DNA of 43,236 nucleotides. Origin: Mogibacterium sp. (lineage in GTDB: Bacteria > Bacillota > Clostridia > Peptostreptococcales > Anaerovoracaceae). The notes beneath the pieces are model-generated. The model was not told the DNA's origin, made no database searches, and saw nothing but the letters and a program-made list of their open reading frames with translations. Both the position numbers and the translations under genes were made by a program. Numbering within the stretch: the stretch's first letter is position 1; each line of letters begins with the position of its first letter. The stretch covers positions 1 through 43,236 of the forward strand of contig JAKSSP010000011.1 of assembly GCA_024403035.1 (NCBI GenBank), in the 5' to 3' direction. Of the stretch, positions 24,825 to 32,509 are shown piece after piece.

Positions 24825-25528
24825 TGCTTGCGATCAGAAATCTGAATGTACATTACGGAGGAATCCACGCTCTCAGAGGCATAGACATAGACGTGCCTGA
24901 CGGAAAGATCATCTCGCTGATCGGCGCCAACGGAGCCGGTAAGTCGACCACGCTGAAGGCGGTCATGGGACTGGTCCCGAAAAGTGGCGGTCACGTTTAC
25001 TGGGATGACAAGGACATCAGCTCGCTGAAGACAAAGGACATAGTCGGAGAAGGCATCATCCTCTGCCCTGAAGGCCGCAGGATCTTCCCTGACCTGACAG
25101 TCGATGAGAACATCGCGGCAGGTGCTTATCTCCGCAAGGACAAGGCCGAGATAGCCAGAGACAGGGACTGGGTCTACGAGCTTTTCCCAAGGATCGCAGA
25201 GAGGACCTGGCAGCTGGGCGCTACTCTCTCCGGAGGAGAACAGCAGATGCTGGCGGTAGCAAGGGCCCTCATGTCAAAGCCTAAGCTCCTCATGCTGGAC
25301 GAGCCTTCACTGGGACTCGCGCCGCTTGTCATCAAGGACATATTCGCGTGTATCCAGAAGATAAAAGAGGACGGCGTAAACATCCTGCTGATCGAGCAGA
25401 ACGCCAAGGCGGCCCTGGACATCTCCGATTACGCGTACGTAATGGAGACCGGAGTCATCACGATGGCCGGCCCGGGCAAGGCCCTGCTTGTAGACGAACG
25501 TGTCCAGCAGGCGTATCTGGGAGAATAG
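24824..25528 (+). CDS. livF: Branched-chain amino acid ABC transporter ATP-binding protein LivF
   Basis: The 234-aa ATPase is the partner of LivG. Walker A is GANGAGKSTTLKAV near residue 36, the signature is LSGGEQQMLAVARALM near 137, Walker B is LLMLDEPSLGLAPL, and the C-terminal IEQNAKAALDISDYAYVMET is the H-loop-equivalent region of LivF. The length is typical. It is the last gene of livJHMGF and is followed by a bidirectional terminator against the convergent pseudouridine synthase gene. Confidence 0.94.
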   Translation: MLAIRNLNVHYGGIHALRGIDIDVPDGKIISLIGANGAGKSTTLKAVMGLVPKSGGHVYWDDKDISSLKTKDIVGEGIILCPEGRRIFPDLTVDENIAAGAYLRKDKAEIARDRDWVYELFPRIAERTWQLGATLSGGEQQMLAVARALMSKPKLLMLDEPSLGLAPLVIKDIFACIQKIKEDGVNILLIEQNAKAALDISDYAYVMETGVITMAGPGKALLVDERVQQAYLGE

Positions 25529-25550
25529 ACCCGCATTTAAACAAACACAA

Positions 25551-25579
25551 AAGACCGGAAGGATCTTCCCTCCGGTCTT
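25551..25579. terminator. Bidirectional terminator between livF and the pseudouridine synthase gene
   Basis: AAGACCGG (25551-25558) pairs with CCGGTCTT (25572-25579), with further pairing inside the loop. On the plus strand it is followed by ATTATTAT, on the minus strand by TTGTGTTTGTTT. It serves both converging units. Confidence 0.75.
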
Positions 25580-25590
25580 ATTATTATCCA

Positions 25591-26298
25591 CTATTTTACT
25601 GCCCTTCTAAGGTTTTCGACTTCCGCCGGGCTCAACTTTCTGCACTGCCCAATGGCAAGCTTTCCTATCGTGAGATCGCCAAGGCCCGTACGGCAAAGCT
25701 CCAGCACCGGGTGTCCTATGGCTTCAAACATGCGGCGTACCTGACGGTTCTTGCCCTCATGGATTATTATCTCAGCTAATGTAGAATTGCGGTCATGCTT
25801 TGCCAGATGCACCTCGGCAGGCGAAGTGACGAATCCCCCTATATCTATGCCCGCCTCAAGGCGTTTTACCTCATCGCGGGTCACTATGCCCTGGGCGCGG
25901 ACGAGATACTTTTTGTCGAACTCCTTTGACGGGTGCATCAGCGCGTTGGCGAGTTCTCCGTCGTTTGTCATGATAAGAAGTCCTGTCGTATTGTAGTCGA
26001 GCCTTCCCACAGGGAACACTCTGACGCTGTCAGGCACAAGCTCTGTGACAAGCGGTCTGCCCTCTTTGTCTGCTGTGGATGTCACATAGCCCGCAGGCTT
26101 GTTCAGCAGGTAATAGACCTTCTTTCCGGCCGGCTCTACGCGGACGCCGTCGACCTCTACTATGTCGCCTTCTTCCACATGATACCCGGGCGAAGTCAGT
26201 ATTGCGCCATTGACTTTCACCCGGCCCTCTGCTATCAGTTCATCTGCCTTGCGGCGGCTCGTAACTCCCGCCGACGCTATGTATTGATTGATCCTCAT
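25591..26298 (-). CDS. rluB: 23S rRNA pseudouridine synthase, RsuA/RluB family
   Basis: The 235-aa protein has an N-terminal S4 RNA-binding domain (MRINQYIASAGVTSRRKADE) and a pseudouridine synthase domain with catalytic Asp in GRLDYNTTGLL near residue 93. KNRQVRRMFEAIGHPV is the family C-terminal motif. It likely modifies U2605-type positions of 23S rRNA, as RluB does; RsuA activity cannot be excluded. A TTG-started longer frame exists (26331), but the ATG at 26298, 7 nt after the scpB stop, matches the family N-terminus. It follows scpA-scpB, a conserved arrangement in Bacillota. Confidence 0.9.
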   Translation of the reverse strand: MRINQYIASAGVTSRRKADELIAEGRVKVNGAILTSPGYHVEEGDIVEVDGVRVEPAGKKVYYLLNKPAGYVTSTADKEGRPLVTELVPDSVRVFPVGRLDYNTTGLLIMTNDGELANALMHPSKEFDKKYLVRAQGIVTRDEVKRLEAGIDIGGFVTSPAEVHLAKHDRNSTLAEIIIHEGKNRQVRRMFEAIGHPVLELCRTGLGDLTIGKLAIGQCRKLSPAEVENLRRAVK

Positions 26299-26305
26299 CG
26301 TCAGT

Positions 26306-26899
26306 TTACTCTTCGCTTTCCTTGTCTTCAAAATCGATCGACATCTGGCCGTAGCCTTCCTCTTCTCTTTCCCGTCTCAGTTCCTCGTACTCAGGCACCT
26401 CAGGCAGGTCTTTTAGCGAAGCGAATCCGAACTTCTTCAGGAATTCTTTTGTGGTCGCGTAGATGAGCGGCCTGCCGACGCCTTCCGATCTTCCGGTGAC
26501 CTCGATTAGGCCCTTGTCGATAAGTCCGTCTATGACGCGCTCGCTCTTGATGCCTCTGATGGAGTCGATCTCGGATCTGGTGACCGGCTGGCGGTACGCG
26601 ATTATGGCAAGCACCTCAAGAGCAGCCTGCGACAGTCTTCTTACCCTTACAGGTGTGCAGAGCTTCTGTAGAAACATGTCGTTTTCCGCAAGCGTGACAA
26701 AGCCGAAAGCGTCGTCTACTTCACGTATTCTGATGCCTCTGCCCTCCTGCTCATATTCCGCCTGAAGCTCTCTGAAGAGCTCTCTTACCTCAGCTTTTTC
26801 CGCTTCGAGCACCTCCGCGGCGTCCTTGACCTCGAGAGGCTCTCCCCACATGAACATCATGGTCTCAAGCGCGGATTTCATTGTTTTATTGCTGTACAT
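26306..26899 (-). CDS. scpB: Segregation and condensation protein B
   Basis: The 197-aa winged-helix protein binds ScpA and SMC to form bacterial condensin. It contains ALETMMFMWGEPLEV at the start, the conserved LSQAALEVLAIIAYRQPVTR near residue 95, and GVGRPLIYATTKEFLKKFGF near 150. The chosen ATG at 26899 lies inside the 3' end of scpA (14-nt overlap) after CGGAGATTTCGG; an ATG six codons later is an alternative. The acidic C-terminal tail is common in ScpB. Confidence 0.93.
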   Translation of the reverse strand: MYSNKTMKSALETMMFMWGEPLEVKDAAEVLEAEKAEVRELFRELQAEYEQEGRGIRIREVDDAFGFVTLAENDMFLQKLCTPVRVRRLSQAALEVLAIIAYRQPVTRSEIDSIRGIKSERVIDGLIDKGLIEVTGRSEGVGRPLIYATTKEFLKKFGFASLKDLPEVPEYEELRREREEEGYGQMSIDFEDKESEE

Positions 26900-27764
26900 C
26901 CGAAATCTCCGTTTCTGTATAGATCTCATCATTGAATTCATCGCTGAACTCATCGTCGAATTCATCATCGGCGTATTCTATGACTCCTGCCGCCTCGGCA
27001 TCGGCCTGCGCGGCCAGTATCTCAGGGTCCTTTCTGACCACCGTGATCTCTCCGAAGTTCTTGTCCTGCATGGCATCGTAATCCATGTTCTTGATCATCG
27101 ACAGCAGCGACATGAACGAGAGTGTTATATCATATCTGTCAGGTTTCTCAGGCAGCAGCTCCGCAAAGGATATCCCGTCTGTCCCCGGTTTCAATTTCTG
27201 GCCCAGCAGGACCGCCATATCCCTTATGCGCGCCTCTATAGTCTCCTTGCGCCTGCGCACTCTCTGGTAGCGTCTGGTCACTTCCTCGACCTTTTTGCGT
27301 CTGGTCAGGAAGAGTATGAAGGCGTTCACCAGCTGTTCGTCGCTCACACGCAGTATCTCGTCAGGATCATCCATGTATACCGACATGTCTTCCGCCGGCT
27401 TCTCATGGACTGCCAGGTTGTATTCTTCAGCCGCCTGCAGAGCCTCTGCCGCCCTTTTGATGCGCATGTAATCAAGCAGCCTTCCGCGGAGCTCGACTCT
27501 CGGATCCTCAACGATCTCGAGTTCGCCCTCAGGGTTTATCCTCGGCAGCAGCATGCGCGATTTAAGGCGTATGAGAATAGCCGCGAGCACTATGAACTCG
27601 GTGTCCACCTCGATGTTGAGAGATTCCATCTCCTTGAGGTAGCCGATATACTGCTCCGTTATTTCCGCGACCTTTATGTCATAAATGTCCATCCTCGCGT
27701 TCTCGAGGAGGTATATGAGCAGGTCGAACGGGCCTTCGAATTTGTCTATCCTGACTTTATACAA
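26886..27764 (-). CDS. scpA: Segregation and condensation protein A
   Basis: The 292-aa kleisin bridges SMC heads. The N-terminal kleisin motif is FEGPFDLLIYLLENARMDIY, followed by VDTEFIVLAAILIRLKSRML. The start codon is TTG, with AAAGGG 8 nt upstream and the family N-terminus directly after it. The C-terminal 45 residues carry an acidic stretch (EYADDEFDDEFSDEFNDE), where most ScpA proteins have a short basic winged-helix end, so the condensin contact may be modified. It overlaps scpB and lies downstream of truA. Confidence 0.92.
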   Translation of the reverse strand: MYKVRIDKFEGPFDLLIYLLENARMDIYDIKVAEITEQYIGYLKEMESLNIEVDTEFIVLAAILIRLKSRMLLPRINPEGELEIVEDPRVELRGRLLDYMRIKRAAEALQAAEEYNLAVHEKPAEDMSVYMDDPDEILRVSDEQLVNAFILFLTRRKKVEEVTRRYQRVRRRKETIEARIRDMAVLLGQKLKPGTDGISFAELLPEKPDRYDITLSFMSLLSMIKNMDYDAMQDKNFGEITVVRKDPEILAAQADAEAAGVIEYADDEFDDEFSDEFNDEIYTETEISDVQQ

Positions 27765-27779
27765 CAGTGTTTCCCTTTT

Positions 27780-28550
27780 CTAAAAATATATCTCTTTGAG
27801 GTACAGTCCCTGCGGCGGGGCCGTAAATCCCGCCCTTGAGCGGTCCCGGCTCTCTATCGCCTCAGCGACGCTCGCGGCTGTCCTGCGTCCCTCGCCGGCT
27901 TCTATCAGCGTGCCGACGATTATCCTTACCATATTATACAGGAAGCCGTCCCCCGTTATCTCTATCGTTATTGAACTTTCACCGTCCGTGATATCCAGCG
28001 CGGATACCGTGCGTACGGTCGACTCCCTCGGAGTGCCGCCCGCGGTCTCAAAGCACTTGAAATCGTGAGTGCCAATTATGTGAGACGCTGCTTCGCGCAT
28101 TATATCCACATCCAGCCTGTCAGCGCCCGGATATTGCAGAGCGTGGTTCCTGGCAAATATATCTCCGGTCTTGTCGATGACGTATCTGTAGGTCTTGCCC
28201 TTGCACGAGTACCTCGCATGGAAGTCCTCAGGCATCACATCCGCCGAGAGTATGCGGATGTCTCCGGGAGCCCCGCTCCTACCTTCTCCGCCCGCGCCGA
28301 ACCTGCGGTTCATCACTTCAGGCAGCTTCTCAACAGGCATGTTCGAATCCCAGTCGAAAGTCGCGCACTGGCCCAGAGCATGAACGCCCGCGTCAGTGCG
28401 GCTCGTGCCGTGGATGTGCACGTCATGTCCGGCAATGTATTTCAGCACGTGCTCTATCTCGCCCTGCACCGTGCGGGCTTCTGGCTGGATCTGCCAGCCG
28501 CTGAAATTTGTGCCGTCGTATTCGATTTTTATCAGAACGTTTTTGGCCAT
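27780..28550 (-). CDS. truA: tRNA pseudouridine(38-40) synthase TruA
   Basis: The 256-aa enzyme modifies U38-40 in the tRNA anticodon arm. It begins VLIKIEYDGTNFSGWQIQPE, has the catalytic Asp in HGTSRTDAGVHALGQ near residue 52, and the C-terminal YNMVRIIVGTLIEAGEGRRT. The ATG at 28550 overlaps the stop of the upstream peptidase gene by one base (TAATG), so translation is coupled; an open frame extending further upstream is an artefact. Confidence 0.94.
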   Translation of the reverse strand: MAKNVLIKIEYDGTNFSGWQIQPEARTVQGEIEHVLKYIAGHDVHIHGTSRTDAGVHALGQCATFDWDSNMPVEKLPEVMNRRFGAGGEGRSGAPGDIRILSADVMPEDFHARYSCKGKTYRYVIDKTGDIFARNHALQYPGADRLDVDIMREAASHIIGTHDFKCFETAGGTPRESTVRTVSALDITDGESSITIEITGDGFLYNMVRIIVGTLIEAGEGRRTAASVAEAIESRDRSRAGFTAPPQGLYLKEIYF

Positions 28551-29305
28551 TACAGTTCTATGAATAACATGTCCCCTATGTTCCACAGGAACAGGAAGTA
28601 AACCGTTACTGCGGCACAAGCTGCCGGCAGCATCGGATTGCGGTCCTTTATGGTGCTCTTTTTTGTCGCTATGAGGACCGCTGAATGCACAGCAAACAGC
28701 AGTGTCGTCAGTATGTATATCAGGACTATGCCCGTACGGCCGGTTATGAGCCCCATGCATGTGAAGAACTTGATGTCGGCTCCGCCTATGCTGCCCGTCT
28801 TGAAGAGCAGCATGCCAAGGAGCAGTACGGCCGCGGATATGCCAAAGCCCAAAGCTGCTCCGGCGGCGGGTTCCCACCACTTCTCGTGATACTCCACAAA
28901 AGCGGCTGCGGCTATCGCCAGCATTATGCTGAACTCATCCGGCACCACCCGGTAGAGCTGGTCGGATATAGCCATCTCAAGGACGATAAACAGCACACAG
29001 AGCACAGATATCTCAAAGAGCAGACCGGCACCCCTTACGGCCAGATAAAGCCCTGTGAGGGCAAAATATCCCGTAAATGCGTACTTCCACGGACTGCTCG
29101 GCAGTCTCTGTCTTCCGTCCGCGTCGGCTTCAACCAGTTTGATCGGCAGTATCTTTCTCGGCGCGTCTTTAGCTGCTGTCTCATCCCAGTCTTCGAACCA
29201 CTGGGGTTTTATGCGGTTAAACGCGACAACACTGCCGTTGCCAAACAATATGGCCAGAACGGCAGCGGTCACTATTCGTGCTATGAGTGCGGCACTGTAT
29301 TCCAT
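28550..29305 (-). CDS. A24-family prepilin peptidase-like membrane protein
   Basis: The 251-aa protein has about seven hydrophobic segments and both Asp motifs of A24 aspartyl peptidases: AISDQLYRVVPDEF near residue 113 and SIGGADIKFFTCMG near 175. These enzymes cleave leader peptides of type IV pilin-like proteins. The N-terminal zinc and methyltransferase domain of full PilD is missing, replaced by a soluble loop (about residues 30-75). No pilin, secretion ATPase or other pilus gene is in the window, so the substrate must be elsewhere. It is coupled to truA by a one-base overlap. Confidence 0.85.
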   Translation of the reverse strand: MEYSAALIARIVTAAVLAILFGNGSVVAFNRIKPQWFEDWDETAAKDAPRKILPIKLVEADADGRQRLPSSPWKYAFTGYFALTGLYLAVRGAGLLFEISVLCVLFIVLEMAISDQLYRVVPDEFSIMLAIAAAAFVEYHEKWWEPAAGAALGFGISAAVLLLGMLLFKTGSIGGADIKFFTCMGLITGRTGIVLIYILTTLLFAVHSAVLIATKKSTIKDRNPMLPAACAAVTVYFLFLWNIGDMLFIEL

Positions 29306-29324
29306 TCAGTATCCGGCTGTGTTT

Positions 29325-30260
29325 CTATTTGATGCAGCTGTCAAGGAATTCCAGCATGTCGGCGTAAACCTGATCCTTGTCAGTCTCATTGAGGATCTCG
29401 TGTCTGTCGTCATCGTAGATCTTGATCGAAACATCGCACTCGGTGTTGTCCTTGTAGACCATGAACGTCTTGCGGACACCCTCTCCCCATGCTCCGACAG
29501 GGTCCTCGGCTCCGGACGTGATGAGGATAGGCAGCCCTTTAGGGAGCTTCTTCATCCGGTCTGTGTCATGGGCCTTCTGCATGCCTGAGAACATATGGTA
29601 ATACGCGTTAGGCGTGAAGTGGAAGGTACACCAAGGCTCGTTGCGGTACCAGTCCACGACAGCCTCGTCCTTCGTTAGCCAGTCCGATATGGTGCGGGCG
29701 TTCGGTATCCTCTTAAGATAACTGCCGAACGACATCCCGTCGATCAGTTTCGCGGACTTGCCCACCGCTTTTGTGCCGAGCATTTTGGCGACCATCTTGC
29801 CTGCAGCGAGCACCGCGCCCGGCTGCCAGCCTGTTCCCATGATGATGACACCGGAAAGACCCTTTGCGTAGTCGGCGCCGTTCTCGGTGATGTACTGGCG
29901 GATCAGGAACGATCCCATGCTGTGGCCCATCATCAGGTACGGCAGGTCAGGAAACTCCTTCTGCATCATCTCTCTCAGATGATGGATGTCAGCGATGACC
30001 CACGCGTTGCCCTCTTTACCGAAGTAGCCATGGTATTCATCGGACTGTACCGAAGCTCCGTGTCCCAGGTGATCTTCACCGCAGACCAGATAGCCGTGGT
30101 CAGCCAGATATGAAGCGAAACCGTCGTATCTGTCAATGAACTCGATCATGCCGTGGATGATCTGGAAAACCGCCTTCGGCTTGCCTTCCGGATCCCATCT
30201 GATCGCGTGGATCTGTGTCTTGCCGTCTGTCGATGGATAGTAGAATTCTTTTTTCGTCAT
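29325..30260 (-). CDS. Alpha/beta hydrolase, lysophospholipase (monoacylglycerol lipase) type
   Basis: The 311-aa protein has the serine hydrolase triad in order: nucleophile Ser in MMGHSMGSFLIR near residue 108, Asp in SGAEDPVG near 256 and His in DDDRHEILNE near 289. The oxyanion region QIIHGMIEF and EDHLGHG match the lysophospholipase/monoglyceride lipase group (COG2267). No signal peptide is seen, so it is cytoplasmic. The ATG at 30260 follows GAGGTGTGGAC and is preferred over one nine codons earlier. Confidence 0.88.
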   Translation of the reverse strand: MTKKEFYYPSTDGKTQIHAIRWDPEGKPKAVFQIIHGMIEFIDRYDGFASYLADHGYLVCGEDHLGHGASVQSDEYHGYFGKEGNAWVIADIHHLREMMQKEFPDLPYLMMGHSMGSFLIRQYITENGADYAKGLSGVIIMGTGWQPGAVLAAGKMVAKMLGTKAVGKSAKLIDGMSFGSYLKRIPNARTISDWLTKDEAVVDWYRNEPWCTFHFTPNAYYHMFSGMQKAHDTDRMKKLPKGLPILITSGAEDPVGAWGEGVRKTFMVYKDNTECDVSIKIYDDDRHEILNETDKDQVYADMLEFLDSCIK

Positions 30261-30327
30261 GTCCACACCTCTTCGCTTTTTGATCAACTTAACTATAGCG
30301 AGTATATCATTTTGCCTGTAGGTCTAT

Positions 30328-31509
30328 CTACTCAATTTTGCTCTTTGGCGGCCTCTCTCCGTGATACTGATAGAACTGCGTCTCTATCGTACCGTTGTAG
30401 AGCTTGCGCCTCCTGTCGGCCTTGCGCCCTGTCCTCTTCATTATATCCTTTTCTATCTCTTTATCCGAGGTGATAAGGAAGAACGACCATTCAGGACACT
30501 CCGTCATGAGATCCGCAAAGTGACTGTATATCCTTTTTATGGACCTTTCGTCGCCTATGCGCACACCGTACGGAAGATTGGATATGACAATGCCGTGCTC
30601 GCCCGCCTGCACGCCCTTAGGTATGCCTGCTCCCGGCTTCCACTGCGTCATGTCCATGCAGATGAAATCGATGTCATCGATGACCCCGGCTTCTTCCGCG
30701 TTTTCCTTTGCCGCTTTGATGGCTCGCCTGTCTATATCTATCGCGGCTATATTCAGCTCTGTGTCGAAGTCCGCAGCCTCAAAGGCCAGACGTTTTTCTT
30801 CTCGCCAGATCTCAGCCGGGATGATGTCCCAGCCTTCCGCTGCGAACAGCCTTCCAAGGCCCGGCGCAATATTACGGGCTATCATGGCAGCCTCGATAGG
30901 GATGGTACCGGATCCGCAGCACGGATCGACAAGCACGCGGTCTTTTCTGTAGAAGCTTAGCTGCACCAGCGCAGCAGCAAGCGTCTCCTTCATAGGCGCA
31001 GCCACATCGCTCACTCTGTATCCCCTTTTATGAAGCCCCACGCCGCTGGTATCCAGCAGCATCAGGAATTCATCCTTATGCGCGATGAATCTTATCCTGT
31101 ATTCCGGACCGGTCTCCGGCATGGTTTCTCTGCAATAAAACTCGGACAACCTCATTGAGACTGCCTTCTTTATTATCTTCTGGCAGGCGGGCACGCTGTG
31201 CAGCACGGACTTGACCGAACCTCCCACCACCGGGAACGTTCCCTCAAGCGGTATGATGCTCTCCCATTCCAGCGCCTTTGTCTGCTGAAAGAGTTCTTCA
31301 AAGTCCGTAGCCTTGAACTCGCCCATGCGGACATATACCCTGTCAGCGCACCTGAGCCAGAGATTCGACCTCACGACAGCGCGTTCATCACCCATGTAGG
31401 TGACGCGCCCGTCCTCGGTCTTTATTATCTTGTATCCAAGCGCTTCGATCTCACGCCTTACCACGGCTTCGAGACCGAAGGTCGCCGTCGCGACCAGCTC
31501 CAGTTTCAT
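30328..31509 (-). CDS. THUMP-domain 23S rRNA (guanine-N2) methyltransferase, RlmL/YpsC type
   Basis: The 393-aa protein starts with a ferredoxin-like/THUMP RNA-binding region (LELVATATFGLEAVVRREI to about residue 165). A Rossmann SAM-methyltransferase domain follows with VDPCCGSGTIPIEAAMIAR near 205 and the catalytic ISNLPYGVRIGDE near 315. This layout is that of RlmL (RlmK/L N-half) and Bacillus YpsC, which make m2G in 23S rRNA (G2445 in E. coli). It follows nrdG after about 14 nt and may share its transcript. Confidence 0.88.
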   Translation of the reverse strand: MKLELVATATFGLEAVVRREIEALGYKIIKTEDGRVTYMGDERAVVRSNLWLRCADRVYVRMGEFKATDFEELFQQTKALEWESIIPLEGTFPVVGGSVKSVLHSVPACQKIIKKAVSMRLSEFYCRETMPETGPEYRIRFIAHKDEFLMLLDTSGVGLHKRGYRVSDVAAPMKETLAAALVQLSFYRKDRVLVDPCCGSGTIPIEAAMIARNIAPGLGRLFAAEGWDIIPAEIWREEKRLAFEAADFDTELNIAAIDIDRRAIKAAKENAEEAGVIDDIDFICMDMTQWKPGAGIPKGVQAGEHGIVISNLPYGVRIGDERSIKRIYSHFADLMTECPEWSFFLITSDKEIEKDIMKRTGRKADRRRKLYNGTIETQFYQYHGERPPKSKIE

Positions 31510-31523
31510 TGGGGCCTCCTTGC

Positions 31524-32093
31524 CTAGATTATCTTTATCTCAAAATCGAAGTCCGACTTGTACAGCACTACTTCATCGCCCTTGCCGGCAGCCCTTGCCT
31601 CGCGCGTCTTGTTCATGTCTATGACACGCTGGTTCTCAGAGCCGCAGTATACAAGCGTAAGGTTGCGGAGTTTTTCCTCATAACGGCCGTCCACCAGTAT
31701 GTCGATCATACCCAGCAGCTCTCCGACCGCAGAATCGCTCTCCGCTTTGGCCTCAAGCTCCTCAAGAGTATAACCGCTGTAGCTCATGAGGCTGTAGCGC
31801 ATGCCTTTAAGATAGCGGGCCAGATCGACGAGCGCTCTCGCCTGCTCAAACGGCTCGCCGCCTGAGAAGGTTACATCCTTGATGTTAGGCTTTGCCTTTA
31901 TCCCGTCGAGTATATCCCTGACGGTCATATCGTATCCACCGTTAGGATCCCACGACTCAGGGTTGTGGCAGCCCTTGCAGTGATGAGGGCATCCCTGCAC
32001 AAAAAGGACGTACCTGAATCCCGGCCCGTCGACTATTGACTCAGGCTCGATGCCGCATACTCTTATGACTTTGCTCGTATCCATCTCTTCCAT
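31524..32093 (-). CDS. nrdG: Anaerobic ribonucleotide reductase activating protein
   Basis: The 189-aa radical-SAM enzyme generates the glycyl radical on the class III RNR. The cluster motif is CPHHCKGCHN (CxxxCxxC) near residue 34, preceded by SIVDGPGFRYVLFVQG, and SGGEPFEQ follows near 77. The frame is open for 23 further codons upstream, but those lie in a terminator; the ATG at 32093 has AGAGG 8 nt upstream and fits the family start. It lies downstream of the small glycyl radical gene and an intervening terminator, so it is expressed by read-through or from an unseen promoter. Confidence 0.93.
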   Translation of the reverse strand: MEEMDTSKVIRVCGIEPESIVDGPGFRYVLFVQGCPHHCKGCHNPESWDPNGGYDMTVRDILDGIKAKPNIKDVTFSGGEPFEQARALVDLARYLKGMRYSLMSYSGYTLEELEAKAESDSAVGELLGMIDILVDGRYEEKLRNLTLVYCGSENQRVIDMNKTREARAAGKGDEVVLYKSDFDFEIKII

Positions 32094-32112
32094 GGCTGCG
32101 CCTCTTCTTTCA

Positions 32113-32152
32113 TAAAAATAGCCGCCGACCGCTTTCCGGGCCTGGCGGCTAT
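32113..32152 (-). terminator. Terminator between the small glycyl radical gene and nrdG
   Basis: On the minus strand ATAGCCGCC (32144-32152) pairs perfectly with GGCGGCTAT (32118-32126) and is followed by a run of T to 32113. It ends 20 nt before the nrdG ATG and includes the ground where nrdG's ribosome site begins. Confidence 0.85.
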
Positions 32153-32171
32153 GTAAGATCATAACGGTCGA

Positions 32172-32339
32172 TTAGTTATGGGACAGACCGTGTTTTACTC
32201 TGTCCTCTACCTCGGCTCTCTTGCCGTTGTTGAATCTGTCGAGTGTGCCTACGAGATATCCTGTGATCCTTCTGATTCTTTCGAATTCCACACCTTCTCC
32301 GACCTTGCCGTTGATGTTCTTTACTGCCTTGTTATTCAT
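32172..32339 (-). CDS. Stand-alone glycyl radical domain of class III ribonucleotide reductase
   Basis: This 55-aa protein aligns by eye with the extreme C-terminus of NrdD. ERIRRITGYLVGT carries the radical-bearing Gly at residue 27 (R-x-x-GYL), followed by LDRFNNGKRAEVEDRVKH, the conserved end of the domain. The NrdD encoded just upstream lacks this segment. The ATG at 32339 follows GGAGG with 6 nt spacing; a frame five codons longer is less likely. It has its own promoter (32382-32409) and terminator. The likely role is to supply the glycyl radical in trans to NrdD, as YfiD/GrcA does for pyruvate formate-lyase. The assignment of the domain is firm; action in trans is inference. Confidence 0.85.
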   Translation of the reverse strand: MNNKAVKNINGKVGEGVEFERIRRITGYLVGTLDRFNNGKRAEVEDRVKHGLSHN

Positions 32340-32381
32340 AACGTACCTCCGCACTCTCTACTCGCTTTTTTATGCTTGTTT

Positions 32382-32409
32382 ATTATATCTCAAATCACGC
32401 ATTTGTGAA
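32382..32409 (-). promoter_or_regulatory. Promoter of the small glycyl radical gene
   Basis: TTCACA (32404-32409) and a perfect TATAAT (32382-32387) are separated by 16 bp on the minus strand. The leader before the ATG is about 35 nt. Confidence 0.7.
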
Positions 32410-32457
32410 GTAATATTAATGTATATTGTTGTTTTTTTACATATAACCACATCATGT

Positions 32458-32499
32458 TGTGGATAAGCCTGTGGAAAACCCTGGGGATAAACCACAGGC
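32458..32499. promoter_or_regulatory. DnaA-box cluster upstream of the small glycyl radical gene
   Basis: On the minus strand there is a perfect TTATCCACA (32458-32466), a TTTTCCACA (32470-32478) and a related TTTATCCCC (32483-32491). GCCTGTGG (32467-32474) and CCACAGGC (32492-32499) form an inverted repeat that could also act as a hairpin after nrdD, though no U-run follows. The boxes are 50-80 bp upstream of the -35 element of the next promoter. Confidence 0.65.
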
Positions 32500-32509
32500 T
32501 CCCCTTCAA

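Noticed and set aside
28551-28880. N-terminal extension of truA by 110 residues
   Set aside because: It overlaps the A24 peptidase gene in another frame and has no similarity to TruA; the ATG at 28550 begins at the family N-terminus.
32459-32506. Inverted repeat after nrdD as an intrinsic terminator
   Set aside because: The 8-bp arms are not followed by a U-run; the sequence is better explained by DnaA-type boxes.
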